DNA of 64,000 bases from Mesorhizobium qingshengii (GTDB taxonomy: Bacteria > Pseudomonadota > Alphaproteobacteria > Rhizobiales > Rhizobiaceae), in the NCBI RefSeq assembly GCF_900103325.1, contig NZ_FMXM01000022.1, forward strand, positions 59,797 through 123,796. The letters run 5' to 3'. Position 1 is the first letter of the stretch, and the number at the start of each line of letters is the position of its first letter. This document shows, piece by piece, positions 1 through 7,968 of the stretch. The position numbers and the translations under genes are program-made. The notes below the pieces were generated by a model. The model was not told the origin of the DNA. It saw only the letters and a list, made by a program, of their open reading frames with translations, and did no database searches.

Positions 1-643
1 CACGCGCAGCGATCAGCGCCTGACGCACGTCGCCCGGCGCGACCAGTTCCAGCTGCAGCCCGCCGGCTTCGGCGAGCTTGCGCGCCTTGCGGTCAAGCCC
101 AGCCGCGCGTCGGGGGCGAAGGTTGATCCTGCGCCATTCGGAATAGGGAGAACCGTAGCGCACGGCGTGCGCGCCGAAGTCGAGCGTGGATGGTTCGACC
201 CCCAGCAGCGAACGCCATTGATGCAGATGGCTATGATGAACGGGTCCGATTTTCAGGCCTGCGTGGAGACCAAGGACATCGCGAAAATGCTGCGCGGTTT
301 GCTGGCCAACCCTTATGCCCGTGGCGAGGATCGGACAGACGTAGTCGGTGACGCCGAGAGAGGCATATTCGATCGAGCCGGCGGCATCGCCGCTCTTGCG
401 CCGGACCAGCGGGACGAGCAACTGGAGTTCGCCGCCGCTATCTCGGCCGGTGACCACCAGCGGCTCGGCGTCATGCGCTGGCGCGACATTCCGGTAGAAA
501 GCCGTGAGCCAGTCCGGGTGCTGGAAAGCCGACGCCGATGCATTGGGGAATAGCCGCCGATATTCGTCGGAACCAAAATCGAAGCGATCGGTCGCCTCGA
601 GGAGGATCGGCCGATTGGAATTTCGTGCGGCGAGGTCAAGCAC
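1..643 (-). CDS. CelD/FemAB-like GNAT acyltransferase, partial (C-terminus beyond the left edge)
   Basis: An open frame runs off the left edge on the minus strand; 214 codons are visible. It starts at GTG (641-643), and an in-frame TGA lies just upstream (647-649), so this start is well constrained. The GTG overlaps the TGA of the ATP-grasp gene upstream (GTGCTTGA), which suggests translational coupling. Readable stretches such as FQHPDWLTAFYRNV, LVVTGRDSGGELQLLVPLV and YGSPYSEWRRINLRP resemble the BioF2/CelD-type GNAT acyltransferases found in polysaccharide loci. I infer a role in acylating a surface glycan or lipid. The family call rests on pattern memory only, and the C-terminal half of the fold is not visible. 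Confidence 0.6.
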   Translation of the reverse strand, partial: MLDLAARNSNRPILLEATDRFDFGSDEYRRLFPNASASAFQHPDWLTAFYRNVAPAHDAEPLVVTGRDSGGELQLLVPLVRRKSGDAAGSIEYASLGVTDYVCPILATGIRVGQQTAQHFRDVLGLHAGLKIGPVHHSHLHQWRSLLGVEPSTLDFGAHAVRYGSPYSEWRRINLRPRRAAGLDRKARKLAEAGGLQLELVAPGDVRQALIAAR

Positions 644-1613
644 GCTTCAACCCCGTAAAAAGTCTTCTGAACGCCTGTTGTGGACACAGGGCGGGATCGT
701 CGAGAGCGATGCGGGCACCGGCCGGCAGGTTCGCATCCCGCAATGCCGCGTACAGCCTGTCTTCCGCGAGTCTCTGGGTCTCGACCCTTTGGGGGTGCGT
801 TTCCCGATAGATTGTGTTGTGGGGGCCGTGCGCCGGATTGGTGTTGATCTCGAATATCTGTGGACGCCCGTCGACCAGCGAGAAATCGGCGCGCCCATAG
901 TCAATGCCGGCAAGGTCGAAGGCCTGGCGCAGCACGCCCTCATGCATATTGCCTTCGACGAAGCGGCGCTCGTTTTCGAGGAATGTCTCGAACATCGGGT
1001 GGGCAAGCAAACGCTGCTTGTCCTGCACGTCCTTGGCCGCCCAGCGAAAATCGACGACATTGTGATGAGCGATCAGCCGATGGCCGACGCGATACGTGGC
1101 GAAACGCTGCCAGACGCCGGGACTCACCTCCTGGCCGGCATATTCGATCACCAGCTTGCCGGCCAAAGGTATGCCGTTTTCCCGCATCCGGCTCAGCGTT
1201 GCGTCAAGCGCTGGCTGATCCGCGATCAACTCGAGGTCGGCGGAGAGATGATCGAATTCGTTGCGGATGAAGACGGGGAAGGAATTCGGGCGTGGCCGAC
1301 TTTCGCAACGCCAGGCCGAGAAGCGGTTGATCCCTGCCGCGTTCAGGGCTTTCAGCAGATCATGGCGGCTCAGCACATGGGCCGGGTGATTGAGAACGCG
1401 GGCCCCGCCGCGCTCGAGCCGATTTGCGACCTTGGCAGCCAATGCGATCTCGAAATTCGAAAGCCGCTCGTGATCGGTGAACACCCAGGTGCCGGAACGC
1501 AGTTCCTTCTGCCGGAAGAGGCGCTCGTAACTCCAGCGGCGCGCATTGCCTAACTGATTGACCAGATGGCGAACGGTATAGCCGTGGCTGCGGGTGGTGA
1601 CAAAATTGATCAA
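636..1613 (-). CDS. ATP-grasp domain protein of unknown substrate
   Basis: 325 aa. The C-terminal part has the ATP-grasp metal and nucleotide signature: DYGRADFSLVDGRPQIFEIN followed by TNP, with the acidic and Asn ligands near residues 255-260. It is preceded by a lid-like segment, GIPLAGKLVIEYAG. Such enzymes ligate a carboxylate to an amine or thiol through an acyl-phosphate. The likely start is TTG at 1611-1613, which overlaps the TGA of the glycosyltransferase (TTGA); no better in-frame start exists before the neighbouring stop. Its own stop overlaps the GTG of the acyltransferase. The three genes therefore form one tightly coupled transcript, probably in glycan or envelope-metabolite synthesis. 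The exact substrate cannot be told. Confidence 0.6.
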   Translation of the reverse strand: MINFVTTRSHGYTVRHLVNQLGNARRWSYERLFRQKELRSGTWVFTDHERLSNFEIALAAKVANRLERGGARVLNHPAHVLSRHDLLKALNAAGINRFSAWRCESRPRPNSFPVFIRNEFDHLSADLELIADQPALDATLSRMRENGIPLAGKLVIEYAGQEVSPGVWQRFATYRVGHRLIAHHNVVDFRWAAKDVQDKQRLLAHPMFETFLENERRFVEGNMHEGVLRQAFDLAGIDYGRADFSLVDGRPQIFEINTNPAHGPHNTIYRETHPQRVETQRLAEDRLYAALRDANLPAGARIALDDPALCPQQAFRRLFTGLKRA

Positions 1614-2905
1614 GCACCATCCGGCGGGCCGCCGTCCTCCTGCAAAGCCAGAATCTCGATCGGATGTCGGGATCCGTTCTTCGAGCCAGCGAGAACCGAA
1701 GCATAGAGATCGAGGTTGAGCGCGACCGCCGAATCCAGCGAAAAATCTCTTACCCGCCGATGCCCTCGCGCAACCAGCACATCCCTTGCTTCGCCATCGG
1801 CAAGCAGCTGGAGCGTACGGTCAGCGAACTCCTCTCGCCGTCCTTCGGGTACGAGTGCCAATGCCTCGGGAGTGCCGGCCACGTCAGCCACTCCGCCGAC
1901 GGCATAGGCAACCGCCGGCACGTCTGCCGCCATCGCTTCGAGCAGGACGCTGCCAAACACTTCGCGCCTTGACGGCAGGATCATGACGTCGGAAATCTTG
2001 AGTGCCTTCTTGACCTCGCTCGGAGCGACAAATCCGGTAATGGCCCACCAGCCTGGTCGCGAAATCGCGGCCAGCGCCGCTTCAAGCTTGCGGCGGTCGG
2101 GGCCGTCCCCGCAGATCAAAAGAAACGCGCCTTTTTCGGACAGGCGCTCGACAAGCTTGGGCAAATCCCGCCAGCCCTTTTCCGCGCTGACCCGACCGAT
2201 GAAACTGACGATAGCCCGCCCTTCGGGGATGCCGTGCTCGGCTCGAAAAGCTCTGAGCGCCGACGGAGCGATCGGCCGTCGAAAAGCGTCGACATCGACC
2301 GCGTCGGGGATCACATCGACACGCGAGGCATCAAGCCCCAACTCGCTCGCCGTGTTCCTGCCAAATGTCTCGGTCAGCGCGACGACCCGGTCGGCCGACG
2401 TCAAAGCCAGTTTTTCGAGCCAGCGCGTGATGTCGTAAGGCTTGCCCTTCAGCCGAAGCGCACTCTGGAGCCCGGACCACAGCTGCGTATTCATCGACAC
2501 GACAAGCGGTATCTTCAACCTGCTGACGATGACGGCGATGATCCTGCACCAGATCGAGTGGTTGAAATGGATGTGGACGACATCATAGCGGTGTCGGGCC
2601 CGAAGCAGCTCCGGTATCGCGCCCAGAAACCAGCTGAAGCAGAGCAACGGGCCGGCCAGGAATTCCGGCAGCCAGAAGCCGGTGCATTTGACCCGCATCG
2701 TCGCGGACAGTTGCACGCGCCTTGGGCTGCCGGGAATGTAGGTGGTCAGAACCGTCTGGGCTGCGCCGGCCCTGTCCATGCCTTGCGCGATCGTCCATGA
2801 CTGGTTCTGCAATCCGCCGACCGGATCGAATCCGATCGGCCACTTGCCAGTCCGGTAGAAATGCGGCGTGATCCGCAAGATCCTGAGCATGCTGTTGCCC
2901 GTCAT
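1610..2905 (-). CDS. GT4-family glycosyltransferase
   Basis: 431 aa from ATG 2903-2905 (MTGNSMLRILRITPHFYRTG); a second ATG at 2888-2890 is possible. Two GT-B halves are visible. The N-terminal half has GGLQNQSWTIAQGMDRAG and a membrane-apposed hydrophobic helix around LLCFSWFLGAIPELL. The C-terminal half has VSFIGRVSAEKGWRDLPKLV, FLLICGDGPDRRKLEAAL and the retaining-transferase E-x7-E motif EVFGSVLLE at residues 315-323. It should transfer a sugar from a nucleotide donor to a lipid or glycan acceptor at the inner face of the cytoplasmic membrane. First gene of the leftward three-gene operon. Acceptor and donor are unknown. Confidence 0.82.
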   Translation of the reverse strand: MTGNSMLRILRITPHFYRTGKWPIGFDPVGGLQNQSWTIAQGMDRAGAAQTVLTTYIPGSPRRVQLSATMRVKCTGFWLPEFLAGPLLCFSWFLGAIPELLRARHRYDVVHIHFNHSIWCRIIAVIVSRLKIPLVVSMNTQLWSGLQSALRLKGKPYDITRWLEKLALTSADRVVALTETFGRNTASELGLDASRVDVIPDAVDVDAFRRPIAPSALRAFRAEHGIPEGRAIVSFIGRVSAEKGWRDLPKLVERLSEKGAFLLICGDGPDRRKLEAALAAISRPGWWAITGFVAPSEVKKALKISDVMILPSRREVFGSVLLEAMAADVPAVAYAVGGVADVAGTPEALALVPEGRREEFADRTLQLLADGEARDVLVARGHRRVRDFSLDSAVALNLDLYASVLAGSKNGSRHPIEILALQEDGGPPDGA

Positions 2906-3144
2906 CCGTCGTTCAGTCCAGCCATGCAAGCAGGGCAATAGTCGCCGTTCGATGTCGAATCGCGACGCCGCGACAATCGTCCAAGGCGGAATTCGCGGCA
3001 TCCCCCGCGCGGGGGATGTCCTGACGCAAATCATCAAATCAGGAGAAGATCGGGACCATCTCTGGTGGTGGTTACAAGGTCGCTGGCGGTCGGGATGCGA
3101 TCAAGCCTTGAACCGCTTTGCGGAATGATGCACATCGCGCCTGC
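2906..3144. other. Intergenic region between divergent glycosyltransferase and glyoxalase-like genes
   Basis: About 240 bp with no supported gene. It must hold the leftward promoter of the glycan operon and the rightward promoter of the glyoxalase-kdsA pair. A GC-rich self-complementary stretch, CCCCCGCGCGGGGG near 3003-3016, could form a hairpin. No clear -35/-10 pair was recognised. Confidence 0.4.
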
Positions 3145-4035
3145 ATGACCCGAACAACAGCTGCCGGCATTCATCCGCTCGATCATCTGGTGCTGCCTGT
3201 GCGCAGCCTCGACGTGGCGCGGGCCCGGCTCACCGCGCTTGGCTTCGTCGTTGCGCCGACCGGCATCCATCCCTTCGGAACGGAAAATTGCTGTGTTTTC
3301 CTCGCCGATGGCACCTATCTCGAGCCGATCTCGGTCGGCAATGAACAGGCAGCGACGAAGGCCATTGCCGACGGCAATGTGTTCGTCGCGCGCGACCGCG
3401 TCTATCGCGACAGCTGCGGCGACGAGGGCTTTTCCGCCATGGTTCTTGCCACCAGCAATGCCGATGCCGACCATAAACGCTATGTCGAAGCCGGTATCTC
3501 GGCGGGAGACATGCTTAGCTTTTCGCGCGCCTTCACCGACACAGCGGGCAAGAGCGACATCGCATCGTTCAAGCTCGCCTTTGCGTCTGGCAGCAAGGCT
3601 ACGGATGCTTTTGTCTTTGCCTGCGAGCGGGTCAATGCTCCGAAAGTGGACCGCGCGGCGTTGCAGGCCCACGCCAACGGTGCCACTGGCATTGTCGAAG
3701 TGGTGGCGGTCAGCGGCCAGCCTGCCGAGCAGCGCCGGTTGATTTCGGTAGCGGCGGACGATCCAACCGCCAGTGGGCAGAGCGGCACGTTTCATTTGCC
3801 GAATGCAATCTTGAACGTGCTTGACCCTGCGTCTTTCACCTCACGCTTTGGCGTGTCGGCCGGCGCGCCAACTGAGCTTCGCTTCGCCGCGGTGGTCTTT
3901 TCGGTCCGGCACGCCGATGTCACCTCGCGGCTGCTTGCAGCCAATTCCATCAAACACGATATATCGGGCAATGATATCGTCGTGCAGCCGGCATCCGGAC
4001 AGGGCGCGGCTTTCATCTTCCGGGAGATCAAATGA
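3145..4035 (+). CDS. Glyoxalase-like (VOC fold) protein
   Basis: 296 aa from ATG 3145 (MTRTTAAGIHPLDHLVLPV). A TTG at 3118 would extend it by nine residues but adds nothing conserved. The opening LDHLVLPVRSLDVARARLTALGF is the typical first beta-alpha-beta module of the vicinal-oxygen-chelate superfamily; the His of LDH and Glu in TYLEPISVG are plausible metal ligands. A second module follows after residue 150. The length and layout match the large Glyoxalase-like domain proteins of alphaproteobacteria. Its last four bases overlap the start of kdsA (ATGA), so the two are co-translated. The reaction is unknown, and a link to KDO synthesis is only suggested by position. Confidence 0.7.
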   Translation: MTRTTAAGIHPLDHLVLPVRSLDVARARLTALGFVVAPTGIHPFGTENCCVFLADGTYLEPISVGNEQAATKAIADGNVFVARDRVYRDSCGDEGFSAMVLATSNADADHKRYVEAGISAGDMLSFSRAFTDTAGKSDIASFKLAFASGSKATDAFVFACERVNAPKVDRAALQAHANGATGIVEVVAVSGQPAEQRRLISVAADDPTASGQSGTFHLPNAILNVLDPASFTSRFGVSAGAPTELRFAAVVFSVRHADVTSRLLAANSIKHDISGNDIVVQPASGQGAAFIFREIK

Positions 4036-4877
4036 GCAAGCCCCTGGCGCCCAATTCGTCGGTAACCGTCGGCAATGTCGTCTTCGACAACAACGCGGCC
4101 CTGGCGCTGATCGCTGGCCCCTGCCAGTTTGAATCGCGCCAGCATGCCTTCGACATGGCTGGCGCGCTGAAGGAACTGACAGGCAAGCTCGGGATCGGCC
4201 TCGTCTACAAGACCAGCTACGACAAGGCCAACCGCACCTCGCTGTCGGCGACGCGCGGCGCCGGCATGGACGCCGCGCTTCCCGTCTTCGACGAGCTGCG
4301 CAAGGAATTTTCGCTCCCGGTGCTGACCGATGTCCACACCGAGGAACAGTGCGCGATCGTCGCGCCGCATGTCGACGTCCTGCAGATTCCGGCTTTCCTG
4401 TCGCGCCAGACCGACATGCTGGTCGCCGCCGCGAAAACCGGCAAGGTCATCAACGTGAAGAAGGGGCAGTTCCTTGCTCCCTGGGACATGAAGAACGTGG
4501 TCGCCAAGATCACCGGCTCGGGCAACGCCAATGTGCTGACCACCGAGCGCGGCGCGTCTTTCGGCTACAACACGCTGGTGTCCGACATGCGTGCCTTGCC
4601 GATCATGGCCGAGATCGGCGCGCCGGTGATCTTCGATGCCACGCATTCGGTTCAGCAACCGGGCGGGCAGGGTGGTTCCTCGGGTGGCGAACGTCGCTTT
4701 GTCGAGACGCTGGCCCGCGCGGCTGTCGCTGTCGGCGTTGCCGGCGTGTTCATCGAGACGCACCAGGATCCGGACAATTCTACCTCTTCCGATGGCCCGA
4801 ACATGGTTCCGCTGAAGGATATGCCGGCACTCCTGGAAAGGCTGATGGCTTTCGACCGGGTGGCGAAGGCTCGCTGA
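4032..4877 (+). CDS. kdsA: 3-deoxy-8-phosphooctulonate synthase (KDO-8-P synthase)
   Basis: 281 aa, the normal family length. It condenses phosphoenolpyruvate with arabinose-5-phosphate to give KDO-8-phosphate for the lipopolysaccharide inner core, in the cytoplasm. Seen motifs: the phosphate-binding ALIAGPCQFES, VYKTSYDKANRTS, the beta-barrel strand motifs LTDVHTEEQ and DVLQIPAFLSRQTDML, VNVKKGQFLAPWDMKN (read from INVKKGQ), and the late TNTHSV-equivalent FDATHSVQQPGGQGG. The start ATG overlaps the stop of the glyoxalase-like gene. The assignment is secure. Confidence 0.96.
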   Translation: MSKPLAPNSSVTVGNVVFDNNAALALIAGPCQFESRQHAFDMAGALKELTGKLGIGLVYKTSYDKANRTSLSATRGAGMDAALPVFDELRKEFSLPVLTDVHTEEQCAIVAPHVDVLQIPAFLSRQTDMLVAAAKTGKVINVKKGQFLAPWDMKNVVAKITGSGNANVLTTERGASFGYNTLVSDMRALPIMAEIGAPVIFDATHSVQQPGGQGGSSGGERRFVETLARAAVAVGVAGVFIETHQDPDNSTSSDGPNMVPLKDMPALLERLMAFDRVAKAR

Positions 4878-4963
4878 GCCAGGCGCATCCTGCCGGCGCT
4901 TGTGGAAGGCACAAGCCGGCTGTACGCTTGCCCGGCAAATGAGCGTTTCGGCAGGAGGAAGCC

Positions 4964-5167
4964 ATGTCCGTTGCCCGCGTCACCGAAATCACATCGTCGT
5001 CGAAGAAGAGCTTTCAGGACGCCATTGAAAAGGGAATTGCGCGCGCATCGAAGACCCTCAAGAACGTCGAAGGCGCCTGGATCCAGGACCAGAAGATCGT
5101 CGTCGAGGACGGCAAGATCGCGGCCTATCGCGTCAATATGAAGGTTACCTTCATCCTCGCGGAGTAG
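4964..5167 (+). CDS. Dodecin, flavin-storage protein
   Basis: 67 aa (MSVARVTEITSSSKKSFQDA to the C-terminal VTFILAE), the standard size for dodecin, a small beta-alpha-beta-beta protein that assembles into hollow dodecamers and binds riboflavin/FMN or CoA between subunits. The conserved core SSSKKSFQDAIEKGIARA, the flavin-stacking Trp in VEGAWI and the YRVNMKVTFIL strand are present. A good ribosome-binding site (GCAGGAGGAAGCC) precedes ATG 4964. It is a stand-alone gene between kdsA and the PRC-barrel gene. Confidence 0.9.
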   Translation: MSVARVTEITSSSKKSFQDAIEKGIARASKTLKNVEGAWIQDQKIVVEDGKIAAYRVNMKVTFILAE

Positions 5168-5251
5168 CAGCCCCGTAGCCGAAAAAGTCGGGAACTTTCG
5201 CTGCCGCCCCTCATTGTCAAAGTCTAGATCAACGACAAAGAGGAGCACACC

Positions 5252-5617
5252 ATGACAACGCAGACAGGCCATACCGAAGCCATTGCTGCTTCGCGCGTCA
5301 TCGGCACGTCCGTCTACAATACCGAAGGCACAAGCATCGGCAGCATCGAGGATATCATGCTCGACAAGACGTCGAACGGCATCATGTTCGCGGTGATTGG
5401 CTTTGGCGGCTTTCTCGGCATCGGCGAGAAGTATCACGCCATTCCTTGGGCGAGTCTCGACTATGATGAGGACAAGGGCGGCTACATCGTGCCGTTCTCC
5501 AAGGAGCAGCTGAAAGCGGCGCCTGCCTATTCGATTAACGAGCTGGCCGGCGCGGATGGCGAGACGGCGCGTGACGCATCTTACGATTACTACAAGGTTA
5601 CGCCCTACTGGCATTGA
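5252..5617 (+). CDS. PRC-barrel domain protein
   Basis: 121 aa with a single PRC-barrel: SRVIGTSVYNTEGTSIGSIE, DIMLDKTSNGIMFAVIGFGG, then GEKYHAIPWASLDYDEDKGG. The domain is related to the cytoplasmic part of the photosynthetic reaction-centre H subunit and to RimM; stand-alone copies are common in rhizobia, where their roles are mostly unknown and often stress-linked. The ribosome-binding site AAAGAGGAGC lies 9 bp before ATG 5252. The gene is followed by a strong terminator. Confidence 0.88.
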   Translation: MTTQTGHTEAIAASRVIGTSVYNTEGTSIGSIEDIMLDKTSNGIMFAVIGFGGFLGIGEKYHAIPWASLDYDEDKGGYIVPFSKEQLKAAPAYSINELAGADGETARDASYDYYKVTPYWH

Positions 5618-5624
5618 CGGCTGC

Positions 5625-5666
5625 AATCAAAAAAGGGCCCCGCCGTGACGGGGCCCTTTTTTGATT
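5625..5666. terminator. Bidirectional rho-independent terminator, 18-bp perfect stem
   Basis: Arms 5625-5642 and 5649-5666 are exact reverse complements with a six-base loop (CCGTGA). The GC core GGGCCCCG is flanked by six A on one side and six T on the other, so it can stop transcription from both strands. It sits between the PRC-barrel gene (+) and the small lipoprotein gene (-). Confidence 0.95.
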
Positions 5667-5677
5667 CAGGTCGCGGC

Positions 5678-5803
5678 CTATTCGCTGATGTGCAAGGCTG
5701 GCAGCGGCGCCAAGGCTTTGGGTGGCGACTGCTGATTGTCGCACGACGTCAGAAACGCAGCCGCGATCAGGAACAGACTCACGATACCGCTCAACTCAGA
5801 CAT
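5678..5803 (-). CDS. Small lipoprotein, 41 aa
   Basis: Starting at ATG 5801-5803, the peptide MSELSGIVSLFLIAAAFLTS-C has a short N-region, a hydrophobic core and a lipobox LTSC with the lipidated Cys at residue 21. The predicted mature part is only about 21 residues, rich in Pro, Ala and Leu (DNQQSPPKALAPLPALHISE). GAGGAG lies 7-8 bases before this ATG and decides the start over the longer frame (5869). It shares the bidirectional terminator with the PRC-barrel gene. The family is not recognised. It could be an entericidin-like or outer-membrane-anchored small lipoprotein, but that is inference. Confidence 0.62.
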   Translation of the reverse strand: MSELSGIVSLFLIAAAFLTSCDNQQSPPKALAPLPALHISE

Positions 5804-6011
5804 GGCGAAACTCCTCATGTTTCGCCCCGCGCGACAACAGCCATACCCGAAATCCGAGCGCGATGGCATGACTTATGATGACAGCGATTTGCGCTTCGTG
5901 AATCGCCGGGTCTGACGCCACGGCAATAATTGCAGGCAGGCCGATTGCCTTTTGCGGCACTTTGGCTAAGACGTGCGCGACGCTTTCAATCGATCAATCG
6001 GGGACATCGCA

Positions 6012-7286
6012 ATGACCGCCATCATCGACATTGTCGGGCGTGAAATCCTGGACAGCCGTGGAAATCCGACCGTCGAGGTCGATGTCATTCTCGAAGACGG
6101 CTCGATGGGCCGCGCTGCGGTGCCGTCGGGCGCCTCGACCGGTGCCCACGAGGCTGTCGAACTGCGCGACGGCGGCGCCCGCTATCTCGGCAAGGGCGTG
6201 CTCAAGGCCGTCGAGGCGGTCAATGGCGAACTGTTCGAGGCGATCGGCGGCATGGAAGCCGAAAACCAGATCCACATCGACCAGACCATGATCGAGCTCG
6301 ACGGCACGCCCAACAAGAGCAGGCTTGGCGCCAACGCCATCCTCGGCGTCTCGCTGGCGGTGGCCAAGGCAGCCGCCGATGCCGCCGGCCTGCCGCTCTA
6401 CCGCTATGTCGGCGGCACCAAGGCGCATGTCCTGCCGGTGCCGATGATGAACATCATCAATGGCGGCGCGCATGCCGACAACCCGATTGATTTCCAGGAA
6501 TTCATGATCCTTCCGATCGGCGCGCCGACGCTTCGCGAAGGCGTTCGCTGGGGATCGGAAATCTTCCACACGCTGAAGAAGAAGCTGAAGGACGCCGGCC
6601 ACAACACCAATGTCGGCGACGAGGGCGGCTTTGCCCCGAATCTGAAGAGCGCGCCGGTCGCGCTCGACTTCATCATGGAATCGATCGAGCAGGCCGGCTT
6701 CAAACCGGGCGAACAGGTCGCGCTCGGCCTCGATTGCGCGGCGACCGAGTTCTTCAAGGACGGCAACTACGTCTACGAGGGCGAGAAGAAGACGCGTGAC
6801 CCGAAGGCCCAGGCCAAATACCTGGCCAAGCTTGTCGCCGACTACCCGATCATCACGATCGAGGACGGCTTGGCCGAGGACGACTGGGAAGGTTGGAAGT
6901 ACCTGACTGACCTGATCGGCAAGAAGACCCAGTTGGTCGGCGACGATCTGTTCGTCACCAACACGGCGCGGCTGCGCGACGGCATCCGCATGGGCGTTGC
7001 CAATTCGATCCTGGTCAAGGTCAACCAGATCGGTTCGCTGACGGAAACGCTCGACGCCGTCGAGACCGCGCACAAGGCCGGCTACACCGCCGTCATGTCG
7101 CACCGCTCGGGCGAAACCGAGGATTCGACCATTGCCGATCTCGCCGTTGCCACCAATTGCGGACAGATCAAGACCGGCTCGCTGTCGCGCTCGGACCGCA
7201 TGGCCAAGTACAACCAGCTGATCCGCATCGAGGAAGAACTCGGCAAGCAGGCACTCTATGCCGGCAAGTCGATGCTGAAGGGTTGA
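6012..7286 (+). CDS. eno: Enolase (phosphopyruvate hydratase)
   Basis: 424 aa from ATG 6012 (MTAIIDIVGREILDSRGNPT). A GTG at 5973 in the same frame adds 13 unconserved residues and is rejected. It converts 2-phosphoglycerate to phosphoenolpyruvate in glycolysis/gluconeogenesis. Conserved motifs: ILDSRGNPTVEVDV, VPSGASTGAHEAVELRD, INGGAHADNPIDFQEFMI, VGDEGGFAPN, TIEDGLAEDDWEG, the catalytic Lys in SILVKVNQIGSLTETL, and SHRSGETEDSTIADLAV. Monocistronic, with its own terminator downstream. Confidence 0.97.
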   Translation: MTAIIDIVGREILDSRGNPTVEVDVILEDGSMGRAAVPSGASTGAHEAVELRDGGARYLGKGVLKAVEAVNGELFEAIGGMEAENQIHIDQTMIELDGTPNKSRLGANAILGVSLAVAKAAADAAGLPLYRYVGGTKAHVLPVPMMNIINGGAHADNPIDFQEFMILPIGAPTLREGVRWGSEIFHTLKKKLKDAGHNTNVGDEGGFAPNLKSAPVALDFIMESIEQAGFKPGEQVALGLDCAATEFFKDGNYVYEGEKKTRDPKAQAKYLAKLVADYPIITIEDGLAEDDWEGWKYLTDLIGKKTQLVGDDLFVTNTARLRDGIRMGVANSILVKVNQIGSLTETLDAVETAHKAGYTAVMSHRSGETEDSTIADLAVATNCGQIKTGSLSRSDRMAKYNQLIRIEEELGKQALYAGKSMLKG

Positions 7287-7319
7287 TCCGAAAACATTCG
7301 GATTCTCGGATATCGCATG

Positions 7320-7349
7320 AAGGGGCGGGAACATTCCCGCCCCTTTTTT
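7320..7349 (+). terminator. Rho-independent terminator of eno
   Basis: The GGGGCGGGA / TCCCGCCCC stem with a four-base loop (ACAT) is followed by six T, starting about 34 bases after the eno stop codon. Confidence 0.9.
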
Positions 7350-7451
7350 ATTTCGGCGCCACCAGGCCGGTCATCCGTAACCGTCCGTTAAGCACAATCG
7401 GGCGAAAAAGACCGTGAGCCGCCTGAGTTTGCGGCCGCGAGGATTCGAGCG

Positions 7452-7775
7452 ATGTGGACGCGTCAGCACAAGCAGAGAAACACCGGCCGGCTGATCATCC
7501 CCTCGCTCTGCGTGGCGTTCCTGGCCTATTTCGGCTTTCACGCCTATCACGGCGAATTCGGCATCAACTCGAAATATCAGCTGGAAGCCCAGACGGTCGC
7601 GCTGCAAGGTCAGCTCGATGCGATCAAGGCGCGCCGGATGGAACTTGAACGGCGTGTTCGGCTCATGCATGATGGCACGCTGGAGAAGGACATGCTCGAC
7701 GAGCAGGCGCGCAGGGCACTCAATCTGTCCCAGGCTGATGAAATCACCATCATGTTGCCGACTTCGTCGAAGTAA
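7452..7775 (+). CDS. ftsB: Septum formation initiator / FtsB-like division protein
   Basis: 107 aa. One membrane segment near residues 15-30 (LIIPSLCVAFLAYFGFHAYH) is followed by a coiled-coil region (YQLEAQTVALQGQLDAIKAR, then RMELERRVRLMHDG) and a C-terminal segment with DMLDEQARRALNLSQADE. This is the layout of the FtsB/DivIC family, which bridges FtsL and FtsQ in the divisome. The position between eno and pdhA is the usual one in alphaproteobacteria. Confidence 0.85.
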   Translation: MWTRQHKQRNTGRLIIPSLCVAFLAYFGFHAYHGEFGINSKYQLEAQTVALQGQLDAIKARRMELERRVRLMHDGTLEKDMLDEQARRALNLSQADEITIMLPTSSK

Positions 7776-7968
7776 CTGAATTTCAGTTAATCACCAATAT
7801 TTTCAATGATTTTAATCGCTTAGGCGCATGCCAGCTATGCAAATTCGTCATGGCGCAACGCTCTGACGCGTGTTAGCCTTGCATAAATCGGTGGGGAGAG
7901 CTGATCTCCCCAGAGCAGATTTCATCCTGCTCTAATGTCCGCAAAGAGACGCCACCAGGGAGTGATGC
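7776..7968 (+). promoter_or_regulatory. pdhA upstream region with two tandem hairpins
   Basis: An unusually AT-rich stretch (7776-7860) probably holds the pdh operon promoter. Two adjacent hairpins follow: GGGGAGA / TCTCCCC (7893-7899 with 7905-7911) and AGAGCAG / CTGCTCT (7912-7918 with 7927-7933). Both lie in the likely leader, ending 35 bases before the pdhA ATG. No T-run follows, so neither is a simple terminator. The promoter itself was not located. Confidence 0.45.

Noticed and set aside
504..1553. 349-codon plus-strand frame opposite the ATP-grasp gene
   Set aside because: The minus strand carries the ATP-grasp signature and coupled start/stop overlaps; the plus frame has no recognisable motif.
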